Source: Pithys albifrons albifrons (taxonomy: Eukaryota; Chordata; Aves; Passeriformes; Thamnophilidae). From it: a stretch of DNA of 64,000 nucleotides. Where the stretch lies: NCBI RefSeq assembly GCF_047495875.1, contig NC_092458.1, forward strand, positions 113,075,727 to 113,139,726. The letters are read 5' to 3'. The translations under genes were made by a program, and so were the position numbers. Shown in pieces: positions 38,461 through 49,832 of this stretch. Positions within the stretch are counted from its first letter, which is position 1; every line of letters starts with the position of its first letter. The notes under the pieces are model-generated. The model did not search any database. It was not told the DNA's origin and saw nothing but the letters and a program-made list of their open reading frames with translations.

Positions 38461-41013
38461 CTTGTTGCCAGAAGCCACACCGTGCCCATGGGCAGGGAGA
38501 TGGTCTTATAATTTATGAACAAATCCCACGGTGCGAGGAAAGGGGCTCCCATCATGTCCAAGAGAAGTGGGTGCAGCTGTGTGATGAACTGCTTTCTGTG
38601 GCTAAAAACCTCAAATGTCTTCACCTTTTGACATGAGTAAAGGCGTTATCTATCAAAAAAATAGTTGGGGAGAGGAAGATTTGAGTGCCGCCTTCTAAAT
38701 GGTTTGTGCTGTTGTGCCTGGCACGACCATGTGGAGGGTGCTGAGGTGCTGATGGCACGTCAGGAGCACAAAAATTTGGAAGTTAGGGCTCCCATAACCT
38801 CCATGGCTTTGCCACAGCCACAGTAGGAATGCAGAGCTGAGTGGTCATAAGAGAAAATGAGCAGCTGAGGTAAAGAACATACATTATAGGACCCAGGTAC
38901 AAAAATATGCCATGGCAATGCTAAAGCCAAGGCCCCAGGACAGTATGGTGTGTTTGCAAAGCCCCTGATGAAGCTCCAACTTGGATATCTTTCATATCTC
39001 GTTTTAGGAAAGCTGTGGGTGTTGCCTACAGTAAATCCACACAGCCCTTGTTTCAGTTTCCACATTCAGGCAATAACACAGTGCACCCAAGGATATGCTT
39101 CAGCAAGGAACAGATGAAATCCCTGCAGGAAGGTCCCCTCCTTTCACAGACACGACTGTAATCGTGGGAATCCTTCTCCAGACTACCCTGTTAATTTTAT
39201 AAAGGTTATCTGCTTCCTGCTGAGCTGCCACAGCAAATCTGAGCATAGCAGCCATGTGTCAGTGGCAGCCCAGCCTAGGAAATTTTTGCAGGGTCAGAAG
39301 GAAACTCTTCCTTCTACTATGTCTGCCTCCTCAGATGTTTGCTGGGGCAATGGTAGTTGGGCATTTGTCAGATGCTGTTGCCACCTCTGAAATGCTGGTG
39401 GATTTGCTCCTCCAAAGTTCCTGTTTGTTGACAGCTTTCAGAGCAAAACCCTTCTGTTTGTGGTGAGTTGCCTGGGGGAGAGGTCTGTGTGTGGCCCTGG
39501 CTCTGACTCCTCCTGCTCTGGAGCGGGGGTAGCCCATCTGGTACACATTGTGGCAAGTAAATAGCTTGGTTGGGTTGTGCTGCCAAACTGTTGCAGCAGA
39601 TTCTCAATAGTGGCAAAATCCTGAGAGCTGCAGGGCTGCAGAAAGCAACTTCCCTCTGTGTATCGCCTTGGAACTGCAGGAAACAATCTGTCTGCAGGGT
39701 TGGTCCACTTCAGCATCCAGCAAAGATTTTAAGTAGGGACTCAGATTATTAACTTTGAAGGTTTGGGCTTTTTTTTGTTTGTTTTTTTGGGTTTTTTTGA
39801 GGGGATGGAGCATTTTTGCTAAAGCTTCTTTTTCGTTTATCTGATAAATTTATTGCCTCAGGTTCTTCAGGTCAAGATTGCAGTTTTTATCTTTTGCTTG
39901 CTCACTTTCTTTCTGTCCAGCTTTGCCACACAGGATAATAGATCCCAAGACTGATGGTTTTGTATTCACTGACTTGCAAGGTCCAAAGCTGTTCCATTCA
40001 CCTGAGCTGTCTCCTTGATTCTGACATAATCCAATCCCTTATTCCCATTACCCATCATTAAATAGCTGTTGATAGTGGATGAAGTGATCCAGGACCAGGC
40101 ACCCATCGGTTTGCTCTGTTTGAACCGGCACTCATCTGTCTGGTTAAGTCAGTTCCATCTGGAGCTTGAGTAGTTGTCCAGAGGTATTGATTGCCCAGAG
40201 AGATTGGTAGAGATTAAAGCAGAATGCAGCATCTTTGAAGTGATGCAAACTAGTATTAAGTAACTATAACGACTAAAATTGTGTGTGTAGAAAGTTATGT
40301 CCTAAATGCTTTAAAAATATTTTTGTAAGTGACCTCAGCTTTATCTGTGATGCCTGTTTCTCTCTGGTCATAGATTCATCCCTGTGGTATCCCTTGCCTG
40401 ACATCTTTGATTCTTTTTAAAATAAAGTGGGATTTTTCTTGCCATTGTATTTTTCCTGTTCTGCCTTTTTTTCTGCAGCAACTGCTAATGCCTGCCCTCT
40501 TGATGCCAAATGCTGTTGCTTATTGTTTGTTTTGGCCTCAAAATAGTAAATACTGATGGCAAAGGAGAAAGAAGAGATGAGGTAGCAAGTAAAAAAATCG
40601 GGTTCTGGTGTCTAAAAAGTACTTTTCTATTTCAAATAATCTTAGGAGGGTAATAAGTCTTTTGGCTGTTTATTAAAGAAGTGTAAGTAAGGCTGGGTTT
40701 TTCTCTTGGTTTGCACCTGTATCTATGATTGCTGTCAACCAGTTCTGAGTCCAGCACATCTGGTGCATGTCCTTGTGTGTGTCACTTATTAGCAAAGGGA
40801 GAACCCTGAGTCTCCTTAAGGAAAATATCTGACACCAGACACCTCAGTAGTGCACAGGATGTCTGTAAATGTTTGTTGCTTAGTTGACTCCATTCTTTTA
40901 TGAAACCACTCTGCTTGTTCCCAATATTCAGCAGGGGCAGTGGAGTTTAAGACATATGGCAATCTCCTGCTGAATATTCTACTAAAATTACTTTTGTTTG
41001 CTCCTCTAAGCAG
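38461..41013. other. Intron or intergenic stretch, nothing recognised
   Basis: T-rich runs (for example 39769-39798) and short open frames only. No exon with good borders, RNA gene or clear repeat was found. Confidence 0.35.
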
Positions 41014-41114
41014 GGTTCCTGGCTGATGAACCTGACAACTGCACAGATGGACCAAGAAGAAGAACAAGACCGTGAGGCCTTGGAGGAGACATGTGTGGGT
41101 GAGGAACAAGCTAT
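41014..41114 (+). CDS. Candidate upstream coding exon of the zinc-finger locus
   Basis: The exon is bounded by ctaagcag at 41013 and a strong gtaagt donor at 41115. From ATG at 41026 it reads MNLTTAQMDQEEEQDREALE and on to EEQA. This is an acidic stretch like the short linker exons before the finger exon in many avian zinc-finger genes. It does not splice in frame to the acceptor at 41545, because that junction meets a stop at once. Either another small exon intervenes or the locus is dead. Confidence 0.35.
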
Positions 41115-42412
41115 GTAAGTTTATAAACATAAAGCAAGTGAAATGCTCTTTGAGATACCTCAGTGTTATTTAAGTCACTTTGTTTTGTGCAGCTCTTATT
41201 CAGACTTGCTCTTTCCCCTCAGGGCAGGCAGCCTGCTTGCCTTTGTCAGCCTGCAGTTAAGGGTGAGTGTAGGAAGAGAGAATATTAAGAAGACAACATG
41301 TGAAGATTTCTTGGGGACAAGGGGACACCTGTAGCATTGCCCTTGGCTCTGCTGTTCATGACATGGCTGTTCAGACATATGACAGGTCATGGAGCCTCTC
41401 CTGCAGCTGGGTCTCCCTTTGCTCCCAGTCTTTCCTTTACTGCTTCTCCCACATGGTGCAGACCAGGCTCCCTAAGATAGCAGATTGCCCATTCTCTGCT
41501 GTGCCACTTTCCAGCCAGAATCACTGAGTCATACTTTTTTTCCAGGTGGTGAGCTAAGGCCCCTTCCAGATGACCTTGCAAGCTCATATCTGGGTGTGCT
41601 GGCAGTGGGGACCAGAGGACGAGAGGAACACTTTGGGAGTCAGCATGGTTCCTCAGAGGCTCAGCAAGGCGGATATGAGGAGGAAGAGGAGGTTAAGCTG
41701 ACTTGTTCTGGTATGACCTTGGTGAAAAGGCGGGAGGGAAGGGTGGCAGCAGCAGCTTCCCAGTGAGTCCCTCGTGTGGAGCATCCCACCACCTGCGCTG
41801 AGTGTGGGAAGGGATTCTCTTGGAGCACCCACCTCATCCAGCACCGGCGGATGCACCGTGGGGAGTGCCCGTTCCTGTGCCGGGAGTGCGGCAAGGGCTT
41901 CAGCCAGAGCTCCCACCTCTCCCAGCACCGGAGAATCCACAGTGGGCAGAGACCCTTCCCCTGTGCCAAGTGCGGAAAGAGCTTCAGCCAGAGCTCCCAC
42001 CTGCTGAAGCACTGGCTCCTGCACACGGGGCTCAGGTGTGCAGTGTGGGAAGCTCTTCGGCGACAGCTCCAGCTGCCCAAACCCCAGCGGATGCACACGG
42101 GTGAGCAGCCCTGCACATGTCCATCCTGCAGGAAGGGCTTCAGCCAGCGCTCCCACCTGCGGCAGCACCAGCGAGCCCACAGCGACACTCGGCCCTACGG
42201 CTGAGGGCAGTGCAGGAAATGCTTCAGGCAGAGCTCTGACCTCATCAGCCACACTTGCACCCACACTGGGGAGAAGCCTTACAGGTGCAGCTGACTGGAG
42301 GGACTTATCCTTGTTGATTGATAATGTTATTATTTGATATATCTATCACAGAATTTACTTAATAGTTATTACAAAAATCACTTTATATAAAGCAGCTTAG
42401 CATCTGGCAAAA

Positions 42413-42550
42413 ATCACAGAATCACAAACTATTCTGAGTTGGAAGGGACCCACAAGGATCGAGTCTTAAGTCAACGGCCCACATAGGGGATTGAACCCAT
42501 GACCTTGGCATTATTACAGCCAAGTTTTAACCAACTGAGCTCACCTCAGG
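42413..42550 (-). mobile_element. tRNA-Ile-headed, CR1-tailed SINE, copy 5 (reverse), inside the zinc-finger pseudogene
   Basis: It reads in reverse: tail aatcacagaatcacaaacta, then ggggattgaacccatgacct, then head gttttaaccaactgagctca. It lies between finger 6 and the last finger of the zinc-finger pseudogene, so it inserted into, or next to, former coding sequence. Confidence 0.75.
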
Positions 42551-42570
42551 GTCAAATCATAAGGTACAAA

Positions 42571-43088
42571 TGTGTGGGACCTGTCCTTGAAGCTTCTATA
42601 CTAAGGGTCCTTAGGGATTTCTTGTACTAACTAAAATAGCCTGGACACCATATAGATAGATAAATCAGAAGATAGGTCAAAAGAGCAGGATAATTAGAGA
42701 AATTCAGCAATTAGACTGGTTATAGTTGCCAACAGATCCGGTTTGGGACAGTTTTGAGCCAAAGATAAAAAGGACACATGAGGAAGACTCCAAACTTCAT
42801 CCCTACAGACCACCAGAGCCCCTCGCCCCTAATTCCCAGGAGGAAAGAAGGAGGTGCATGGGGGTGGAGAATATGGAAATCAGTTCTTAGAACTCATTAT
42901 AATAATCTTGCCTTTTCTAAGAAAATATTTATGCATGAAGAAATAATGAATATGTATAACTTGCATATAAACAAGTTGTTAACTCGACCAGGTGTGCATG
43001 TTTTTGGAGGAGCCATCCCCCCTGCACCCAGGCCTTGAATAAATGTACCTCTCTATGGCCTTATTGGATAGAGAGTCTTTATTCTGCA
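42571..43088 (+). mobile_element. Probable solo LTR of an endogenous retrovirus, inside the zinc-finger pseudogene
   Basis: The block starts tgtgtgggacctgtccttga and ends ttggatagagagtctttatt followed by ctgca. It contains a TATA-like ataaaaagg near 42765 and AATAAA at 43038-43043 close to the 3' end, the spacing expected of an LTR (U3-R-U5). No internal viral gene is present and the target duplication is unclear, so the boundaries are approximate. Confidence 0.55.
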
Positions 43089-43199
43089 AATCACAGGTGC
43101 ACCCACCCTGGGGAGCAGCCCCACCGCTGCAGCCAGTGCAGGGAGAGGTTCCGCTTCCAGCCCCAGCTGGGGCATCACCAGCAGCACCACGCAGCATAG

Positions 43200-46100
43200 T
43201 TGGTGGAGAGGAGGAAGCCATATGGACCATGGAAAGCTTCCTGGTGCTGGGAAGGTGTAAAGCTGCTGCTCCCTGGACGTCTCATGCAGGGCATGAATTT
43301 TGGGGGGAGGGAACCCTCAGAGCCTGTCCCCTTTCCTTCTGGATAAATCTGTTTGTGAGGACTGAGCAAAGAACTGGTGCATGTTCATTGTGGGGTGGTG
43401 GTTGTCCTGAAGCCCCTCTTTTAGGGGTGAGGAACAGAAAGATGCTTATATGGTTTGGTACATTTCAAGGCCAGACAGAACACAGAGACATTCCAAGGAT
43501 CTGTGCCTTTTTCTGTTATTTCTGGTGGGGAGTGTTTCTTATCCCAGTAAACACTAAAGTTTGTACCTGTTTTCTGTACAAACTACCTGGGTTTTCCCTC
43601 ATAGTAAGGCCACAGTCTGGGATGATTGCTTCCCACTAAACCTCTGTCTCCCACTTGCTGGCAGTCTTGGTTTTAGATGGTGTCAGGATCTGTTTATTTG
43701 AAACCCCCACAACACTGTGCTGGGTGTCTTTGCATACATCTTGTGGGCCCAGCTGATGCTGTTTTGGGGCCACATCTATGGAATGGGATTGCTGGGATGT
43801 ATCCTTGTTAAATTATGCTGCTGTCTGACAGCTTAGTCCTCAGCAGTGATTAAATTAACATCCTAGTTATGTATTTCACTCAGATTGTTGTTGAGGTGCT
43901 TTTGTGGGTGGCACTTCATGAATGTTTTTGTAAGGCTTTTAAAAGTATTTAGGATGCAATTGTGGTCTTTTAATTGTCAGGTGAACAGAAAAAGGATGGC
44001 ATGTGAAAATAAACTGCATCAAACTTTGATTTCATATTAAATGTTATGCATTTTTTCTTGCTTAAAACCTGTTAATTTGAATGCTATGTTTTTGAGTTGT
44101 TAGTGATTACAAAGAAGTAATCATCACACTGATTTCTAGAGTTTCTGGGGTATTTTTGTGAGTGGTTTTGACAGCTTTAATAATGACTTTCTAAGGAATA
44201 TGAGGGAGGCAAGATTCTGAGAAAGCAGAAGGAATTGACCTCTGAAGAGCTCTTCTTCCCTTTGAGGAGGAGAACACTACTACTGGGAGTCTGTCCTTAC
44301 AAGGAATTCTAGCTCAGGCTTGGTACGGGGGAGGAGAGAACTGGCAGTAATAACAAAGATGTTAATATCTCCAGCACGGAAGAACTCCTTGTAATGAACG
44401 TGGCAGTGTATACTGAAATGCTGTTCCACCCACGGAGACAAATGGGAGGGAAGAAACCACAGTTTGCTTCAGGAAAGAAGATGAAGTGATCAAATCTGTT
44501 GTGCTGCAGAGTTTTTGTTTTCAGCACCTCGTATAGGCCTGGTGGTAACAATGAGCTTTCACACAGAGGGGGAGATCACTTAGGGCAAAGAGGATCCCAG
44601 GGAAATGAGCAGGCTGTGACCAGAGGATGACCGGAATTAGTGGCTGAGTGATGTGGATACCTCCATACTCCCCCTGGCCACCAGCTGCTACCACACAGGG
44701 CACAGCTTCATGTTCCAGTGGCAGTAGATCTGGTTTAAGTCATTTGGTCTTGCTCTAATCCCACCTTCTCCCCAGGAGTCTGAATTAAAATACAGCTGTG
44801 CTAAGTGTTCACATGCCTGTGCTATAAGATCCATAAGGTGATCCATATTTCCTAAATGACAGACTTCAAAAGGATTCATTTCCAACTCTTATTAATCTAG
44901 TCTAAACCACAGCCTTAAAAAGAGTAGGGTAAGTACCACTGAGAGGCTTGGAGTCAGACAACAGATGGGCCAAAAAAAGGAAAGAAATAATGTGGCTAGT
45001 ATTGCTGTTAGTTCCCAAGAAACACATCATTTAAGATGTTTGTTGATTTTCTTTCTTCTTTTTCTAATGTGTCCAGGAAGGACTAAAAGGACTGGAAAAG
45101 CCTGACGTGTTGCCTTTGTTGTTTCTGAATTCCCAACCCCATTGGAAAGGTGTCCATTGCCACAATAGGGTGGAAGATACAATTCTTTTCTGTGGTGCCC
45201 TTGCTGCACATATTGCTACCAAAATATTTAAGTATTCTGAAGGATGGTTCTCCCACCCTTGGGAGTATCAGGTTATTGTGTACATTTGTGCAAGGCACAA
45301 AGAAAGGCAGTGAACAGGATGGTAACATCTACACAGTTAAAGGTGTCAGGGGCACAGAGGCACAGTAATTTTAGCCCAGGTGAACTCTCTTGCTCTAACA
45401 CTGCTTTATGTTTATTTTCAATATTTTTGAGGTGGATTTTATGTTCTAAAAATGTCAGGTTGCCACCCAACCAGTCTTGTCCTGGACTATGTGTTGGTTT
45501 TGGTACACCTTGTGCCCTGGTCTTCTATACCTGCTGTGAGTGCCCTAATGGACAGCCTCCTTCAGCTGGTAGTTGGAATTACTGAATGTGGGCTATTGCA
45601 AACAATTTTACTCCAGAATATGCTATAGAGAGAGTATAGAGTACACTTAATACCTTATTCAGAGCAGATGATCTGACTGAGCACCCAAGGTTCACTCCCT
45701 GGGGCTGTATTACACACTGGTGTAGACATAACCTAAAGGTACTAACCAGCTGAGTAAGATGATCAATATTCATGCATCATTTTTGTGTTGCCACTTGATG
45801 TGTTTTAGAAGCACACCAGCACATTCCCCTTCACTTTGCTCCGGTGCTTGAATTTAGTGCTTATCTGCAGGCAGCTGTTTTCCTTTCCTCCTCCAGGCTC
45901 TCCCCACCAGCTGCTTCACAAACCCCCATGTCCTTGCTCATTAATCTAAACAGTTTGTTGAATATTTTGACCATGGATTCTTTCTGTTTTTCCCATTAAT
46001 CTGAACAAGTGTAATCATGAAATCAGTGTAGTCGAGATGCTCAAACAGGAAATCAGTTAAGCTTGGCTGCAAGGGCTGCTTCTTAATTGATTTGCTTGCA

Positions 46101-46633
46101 AGAAAAGTTGAGTTTTTCAGAGAATTGTGTGGATCTCAGATCTCCACAGCAATACTTGGGATGCTGTCCACAGTCTGCCTTTCAAAGATCTTTGAAGCAG
46201 TACAAAACTATGCTTCTGCTCTTCAAACACATTTTGAAGTGTGTTCTCTGCATGCTGAATGTCTTTGATTCTTGAACGTTTAGACTTACAATTCACTTGA
46301 AATCCTCTAAAACCCCTTGTTGTTGGGAGCTTTGTAACTCCAGGCTCATTGATATGATGAGGGAAGTTGGGAGACTTAGGAGTTGTTTCAGCTACAATGC
46401 AGCATCTTTGCTTAATTAAGAAGTGCCTTTCATCAGGATGACAGACTGTCCACGGAGATGTCTTGATTACAGAGCTCTGCTGCAGTAACTTTCCTTTTAC
46501 AACTATTCACAAGAACCAGCCTAGGCTGCCTTTTACTGAAACTGGGGAGTGAAATTTTCCACTCAGGCACCATACTGACCTGAGCAGAAGGCAGCCTCAG
46601 ATCTCTCTTCTGAGAAGCAAGGATGAAAATTTA
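43200..46633. other. Intergenic stretch, nothing recognised
   Basis: The start may be the former 3' UTR of the zinc-finger gene. A plus-strand AAAATAAAC near 44006 could be its poly(A) signal. No other exon, RNA or repeat could be supported. Confidence 0.35.
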
Positions 46634-46691
<58 letters not shown>

Positions 46692-46765
46692 TATATATGT
46701 ATATATATGTATATATGTGTGTGTATATATGTGTGTGTGTATATATACGTATATAAATATATATT
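46634..46765. repeat. (GT)n/(TA)n microsatellite
   Basis: About 27 consecutive GT units are followed by mixed gtat and tata repeats to 46765. Open frames seen through it (poly Cys-Val on plus, poly His-Thr on minus) are artefacts of the repeat. Confidence 0.95.
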
Positions 46766-48977
46766 GCTATTTAAAGAAAAAAAAGGAACAAAAAGACCCC
46801 ACCCCAAACACATTTCACCATTTCACTCCCCCAGTACTACTTAAAACACACCTTAAGCTCAGAGCCTGCTACCCACACAGGTTCTGTCACTCTGTCCATC
46901 AGGTGAAGGCCTATTTATGCATGAGACCAAGTGTTCTCCAACCCTGGCCAGCTCAGTTCTGCAAAGATGCAGGTTCCAAGTTGCATCAGTTGGTTCTGGC
47001 TCCCGGGGGTGCACCCTGCAGTCTCTAAACCAGCTGCACCAGGATGCACATGCACTGTGGTGTTAGTAACTCGAGTGGTTTCACTTTGTCAGAAGTTCTG
47101 AGCACTTGGCTGTGCTAATAGTTCCATCTCAAGGAGCTGGGACTATTGAGTTCTAAAGAAAATCATTCCAGGTACCAGCCCCACACACCTTTTCTTTACA
47201 CACAGTAGTAGTAGACAAGTTCATGCATAAAGATTTGTAGGACCTGCATTTTAGGCAGGTGTTGCTCAGACTTTAACTACACTTGGTAGTAGGTAGATAA
47301 AAGGCAGTTTTCATTTTAGTAACCTCACCCATCCTACAGAATCTTACTGATCTGAACAGGAGAGAGTTGCAAAGGCCTTGTCAGGAATGCTGAAAGGGGA
47401 CTGTTGGCTGTTCCCTGAGGAGAGCCCACAGCCAGCAGCAGTAAGCCATGCTGGGCTATGCCCTTCCCAACAGGACACAATCCTAGGGTGCCAGTGGCCT
47501 CTGGGCAGTTCTTGCTGGGCTGAATTGCTTTAACCTTGTACTTCTCCCTACATTCTGCAGCCAGAGGCCCATCTGCATGGGCCATGGGTGTCTCTTCTTT
47601 GATGGCACATAAATATACTAACAGCAAATAGATACACTGGTCCTTAGGAAGCACCCATACAAGGCAAAGCTTTTAGCTTTTTATGCTGCTGTTTTACCTC
47701 ATCTCCACCTTACTGGATGTTAAAGTCCTTGCCAAAACTTGTCATTCAAAGGTGAGCAGGACTGAGGCCTGTAGCAACACTCATTCTGGTTTTACCAGGA
47801 AGCAGGGAAAGTTAAAGAGACCAAATTAATTAATCATTTAGCAGGCTCATGAGTGCAAAATGCAACCAGTTTGAGCTCTGCCTCTCACTACCCTGGAGTG
47901 CCTATTCAGAGACAAGTGCAGCAAGGGATCTGTTGCTCAAAGGGAAGATGTGATAACTGGGACATGAAAATCACCCACACCTGCTCTGGAGAGGCTGATG
48001 GAAACCAACTTGAGATGTAAGCAGAAAGGATTTCTGTCACACAGCAAGAACTAAATGAAAACAGTACACCTGCTGTAATAAGTGGTTCTGTGCCACTTTA
48101 GGCAATTTTTTTCAGGCTTGTTTCTCTAATTCTAAAATGGCCCTGAATCACAAAGCTGTACCTACAGCCAAGAGCTCTGGACCAACTGTGGGCACAAAAG
48201 AACCTTACCCGTGTGAGGGGTAAGCAGGAGTTGCAGTGGGAGCTACAGGGGCACCTCTGGCTTCTGCCTTGCTGGCACAAACACTTCCCCAGCCAGAAGC
48301 GACTTCCTGCAGAGCTCTGAGCTCAGAAACCTCAGGATTTCTGTTGTCAGGTCTCCCTCACTCTCATTAGTCTTGGGGGTGTGGATGGGCACCTTCCTGC
48401 TCCATGTTAGAGATTTCTGCAGGAGTGAGAGGGGAGCATTGAGGAACTGAGGAATAAAGCAGCCCAAAGAAACACTGAGCACGTTCAAACAGCATCAAAT
48501 AAAGGATGAATGACAATTTTCAGAGAGAAATGTTAAGCTTAGAGGCTTTTAACACCACCCTCCCCACTCCATCAGCCTCTTGTCAGCCCTCTGCCTCCCA
48601 CCACCCTGGCAGGAGGTCCCCTCACCCAGCCTCAGGAGGGGCCAAAACCCAGCTGAGTGGGCCAGGGGGCTCCTTGGGGCAAGGTAGGGGCTGGATCCAC
48701 TCCCCCACACCTCTCCCCTGCACATAAGGGTGTGGGGTGATCCTTTTGGGTTACTTAGGGAGCTTCCTTCAGTGCTGTGCTCCAAGCTGAGTGGTCTGGG
48801 GGTCTCTGAGGATGGAGCTTGGTTGCTGGTGGTTTTGGTACTGGCTTAGGAGGAGACTGTGTGTGAGGACTGAGCTGCCTCTGGATCTGTGTTTGCCAAG
48901 GGTATAAAGCTGGGGTGTTAGCTCAGTGCAGTGCCAAGAAATTCAAGTGGAGCTGTGATGCAGCCCAGCAATGTCCT
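46766..48977. other. Intergenic stretch, nothing recognised
   Basis: Open frames up to about 105 codons exist (47334-47654, minus) but show no domain, good exon borders or repeat identity. Confidence 0.35.
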
Positions 48978-48984
48978 GTTTTAA

Positions 48985-49832
48985 ATGGAGGACCCTGGGA
49001 ACTACCGACCCATCAGCCTCACCTCTGTGCCTCTGAAAATCATGGAGCAGATCCTCCTGGGAGCTGTGCTAAGGCACATGGAGGGCAGGGAAGTGATTCA
49101 GCCAGCAAGGCTTCACCAAGGGAAAGTCCTGACTGACTAACTTAATGACCTTCTGTGATGGGAGTGACAAGAGCACTGCTGAGGAGGACTGGAGGGTGCT
49201 GGTGGATGAGAGGCTGGACAGGACCCAGCAATGGCACTGGCAGCCCAGAGAGTCAGCCATGTCCTGGGCTGCCTCAAAAGGAGCATGGGCAGCACAGGGA
49301 GGCAGGGGATTCTACCTCTCTGCTCCACTCTCCTGAGACCACACATGGAGTGCTGCATCCACCTCTGGGGTCCCCAACACAGGAAGGACGTTGGACCTGC
49401 AGGAATCAATCCAGAGGACACAAAGATGATCAGAGGGCTGGAGCACCTCTCTTACAAATTGAGGCTGAGAGTTGGGGCTGTTAGACCAAAGAATAGAAGG
49501 CTCTGAGGAGACCTCCAGTATTTGAAGGGGGCCTGAAAGAAAGATGGGGACAATCTTTTTAGCAGGGCCTTTGTGTTAATACAAGAAGAAATGATATAAA
49601 GTGAAGAAAGGTCGATTCAGATGAGAAATAAGGAAGAAGTTTTTTTGCAATATGGGTGATGAAACACTGCAACAGGCTGCCCAGAGACATGGTGGATGTT
49701 CAGTCTCTGAACACATTTAAGGTCAGGCTGGATGGGACTCTGAACAACCTGATCTAGTTGATGTCCCTGCTTATTGCACAGAGATTGGATTAGATGACCT
49801 TTAAGGATCTCTTCTTACACAAACTACTCTAT
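48985..49832 (+). mobile_element. CR1 LINE fragment with internal deletion
   Basis: It begins in the reverse-transcriptase region (ggaactaccgacccatcagc, then atggagcagatcctcctggg). Near 49165-49190 it jumps to the 3' third (agggtgctggtggatgagag). It ends in the 3' UTR pattern ttggattagatgacctttaa. Stops and frameshifts throughout show it is dead. Confidence 0.85.

Larger units (their letters stand above)
41546..43199 (+). pseudogene. C2H2 zinc-finger gene, broken and interrupted by repeats
   Basis: A KRAB-less C2H2 zinc-finger transcription-factor exon begins after a long T tract and ccag (41545). An acidic linker of ~70 residues is followed by a TGA (41764-41766), then fingers in the same frame: CAECGKGFSWSTHLIQH, CRECGKGFSQSSHLSQH and CAKCGKSFSQSSHLLKH. 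Finger 4 is scrambled by a small frameshift near 42050 that is restored by 42080. Finger 5 (CPSCRKGFSQRSHLRQH) is followed by TGA at 42202-42204, finger 6 (CRKCFRQSSDLISH) and TGA at 42292-42294. After a repeat-filled gap a last finger (CSQCRERFRFQPQLGHH) and TAG occur at 43092-43199. The linker HTGEKPY pattern is clear. The locus once bound DNA and now looks dead, unless a short form starting after the first stop is used. Confidence 0.75.

Noticed and set aside
37834..38478. 214-codon minus-strand frame through the CpG island
   Set aside because: It is long because stop codons are rare in GC-rich sequence; composition is Pro/Arg/Gly-rich with no domain.
41653..42264. 203- and 175-codon minus-strand frames
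   Set aside because: They are shadows of the GC-rich zinc-finger exon on the plus strand, whose C2H2 spacing is unmistakable.
46623..47028. Cys-Val and His-Thr repeat proteins
   Set aside because: They are translations of the GT microsatellite.
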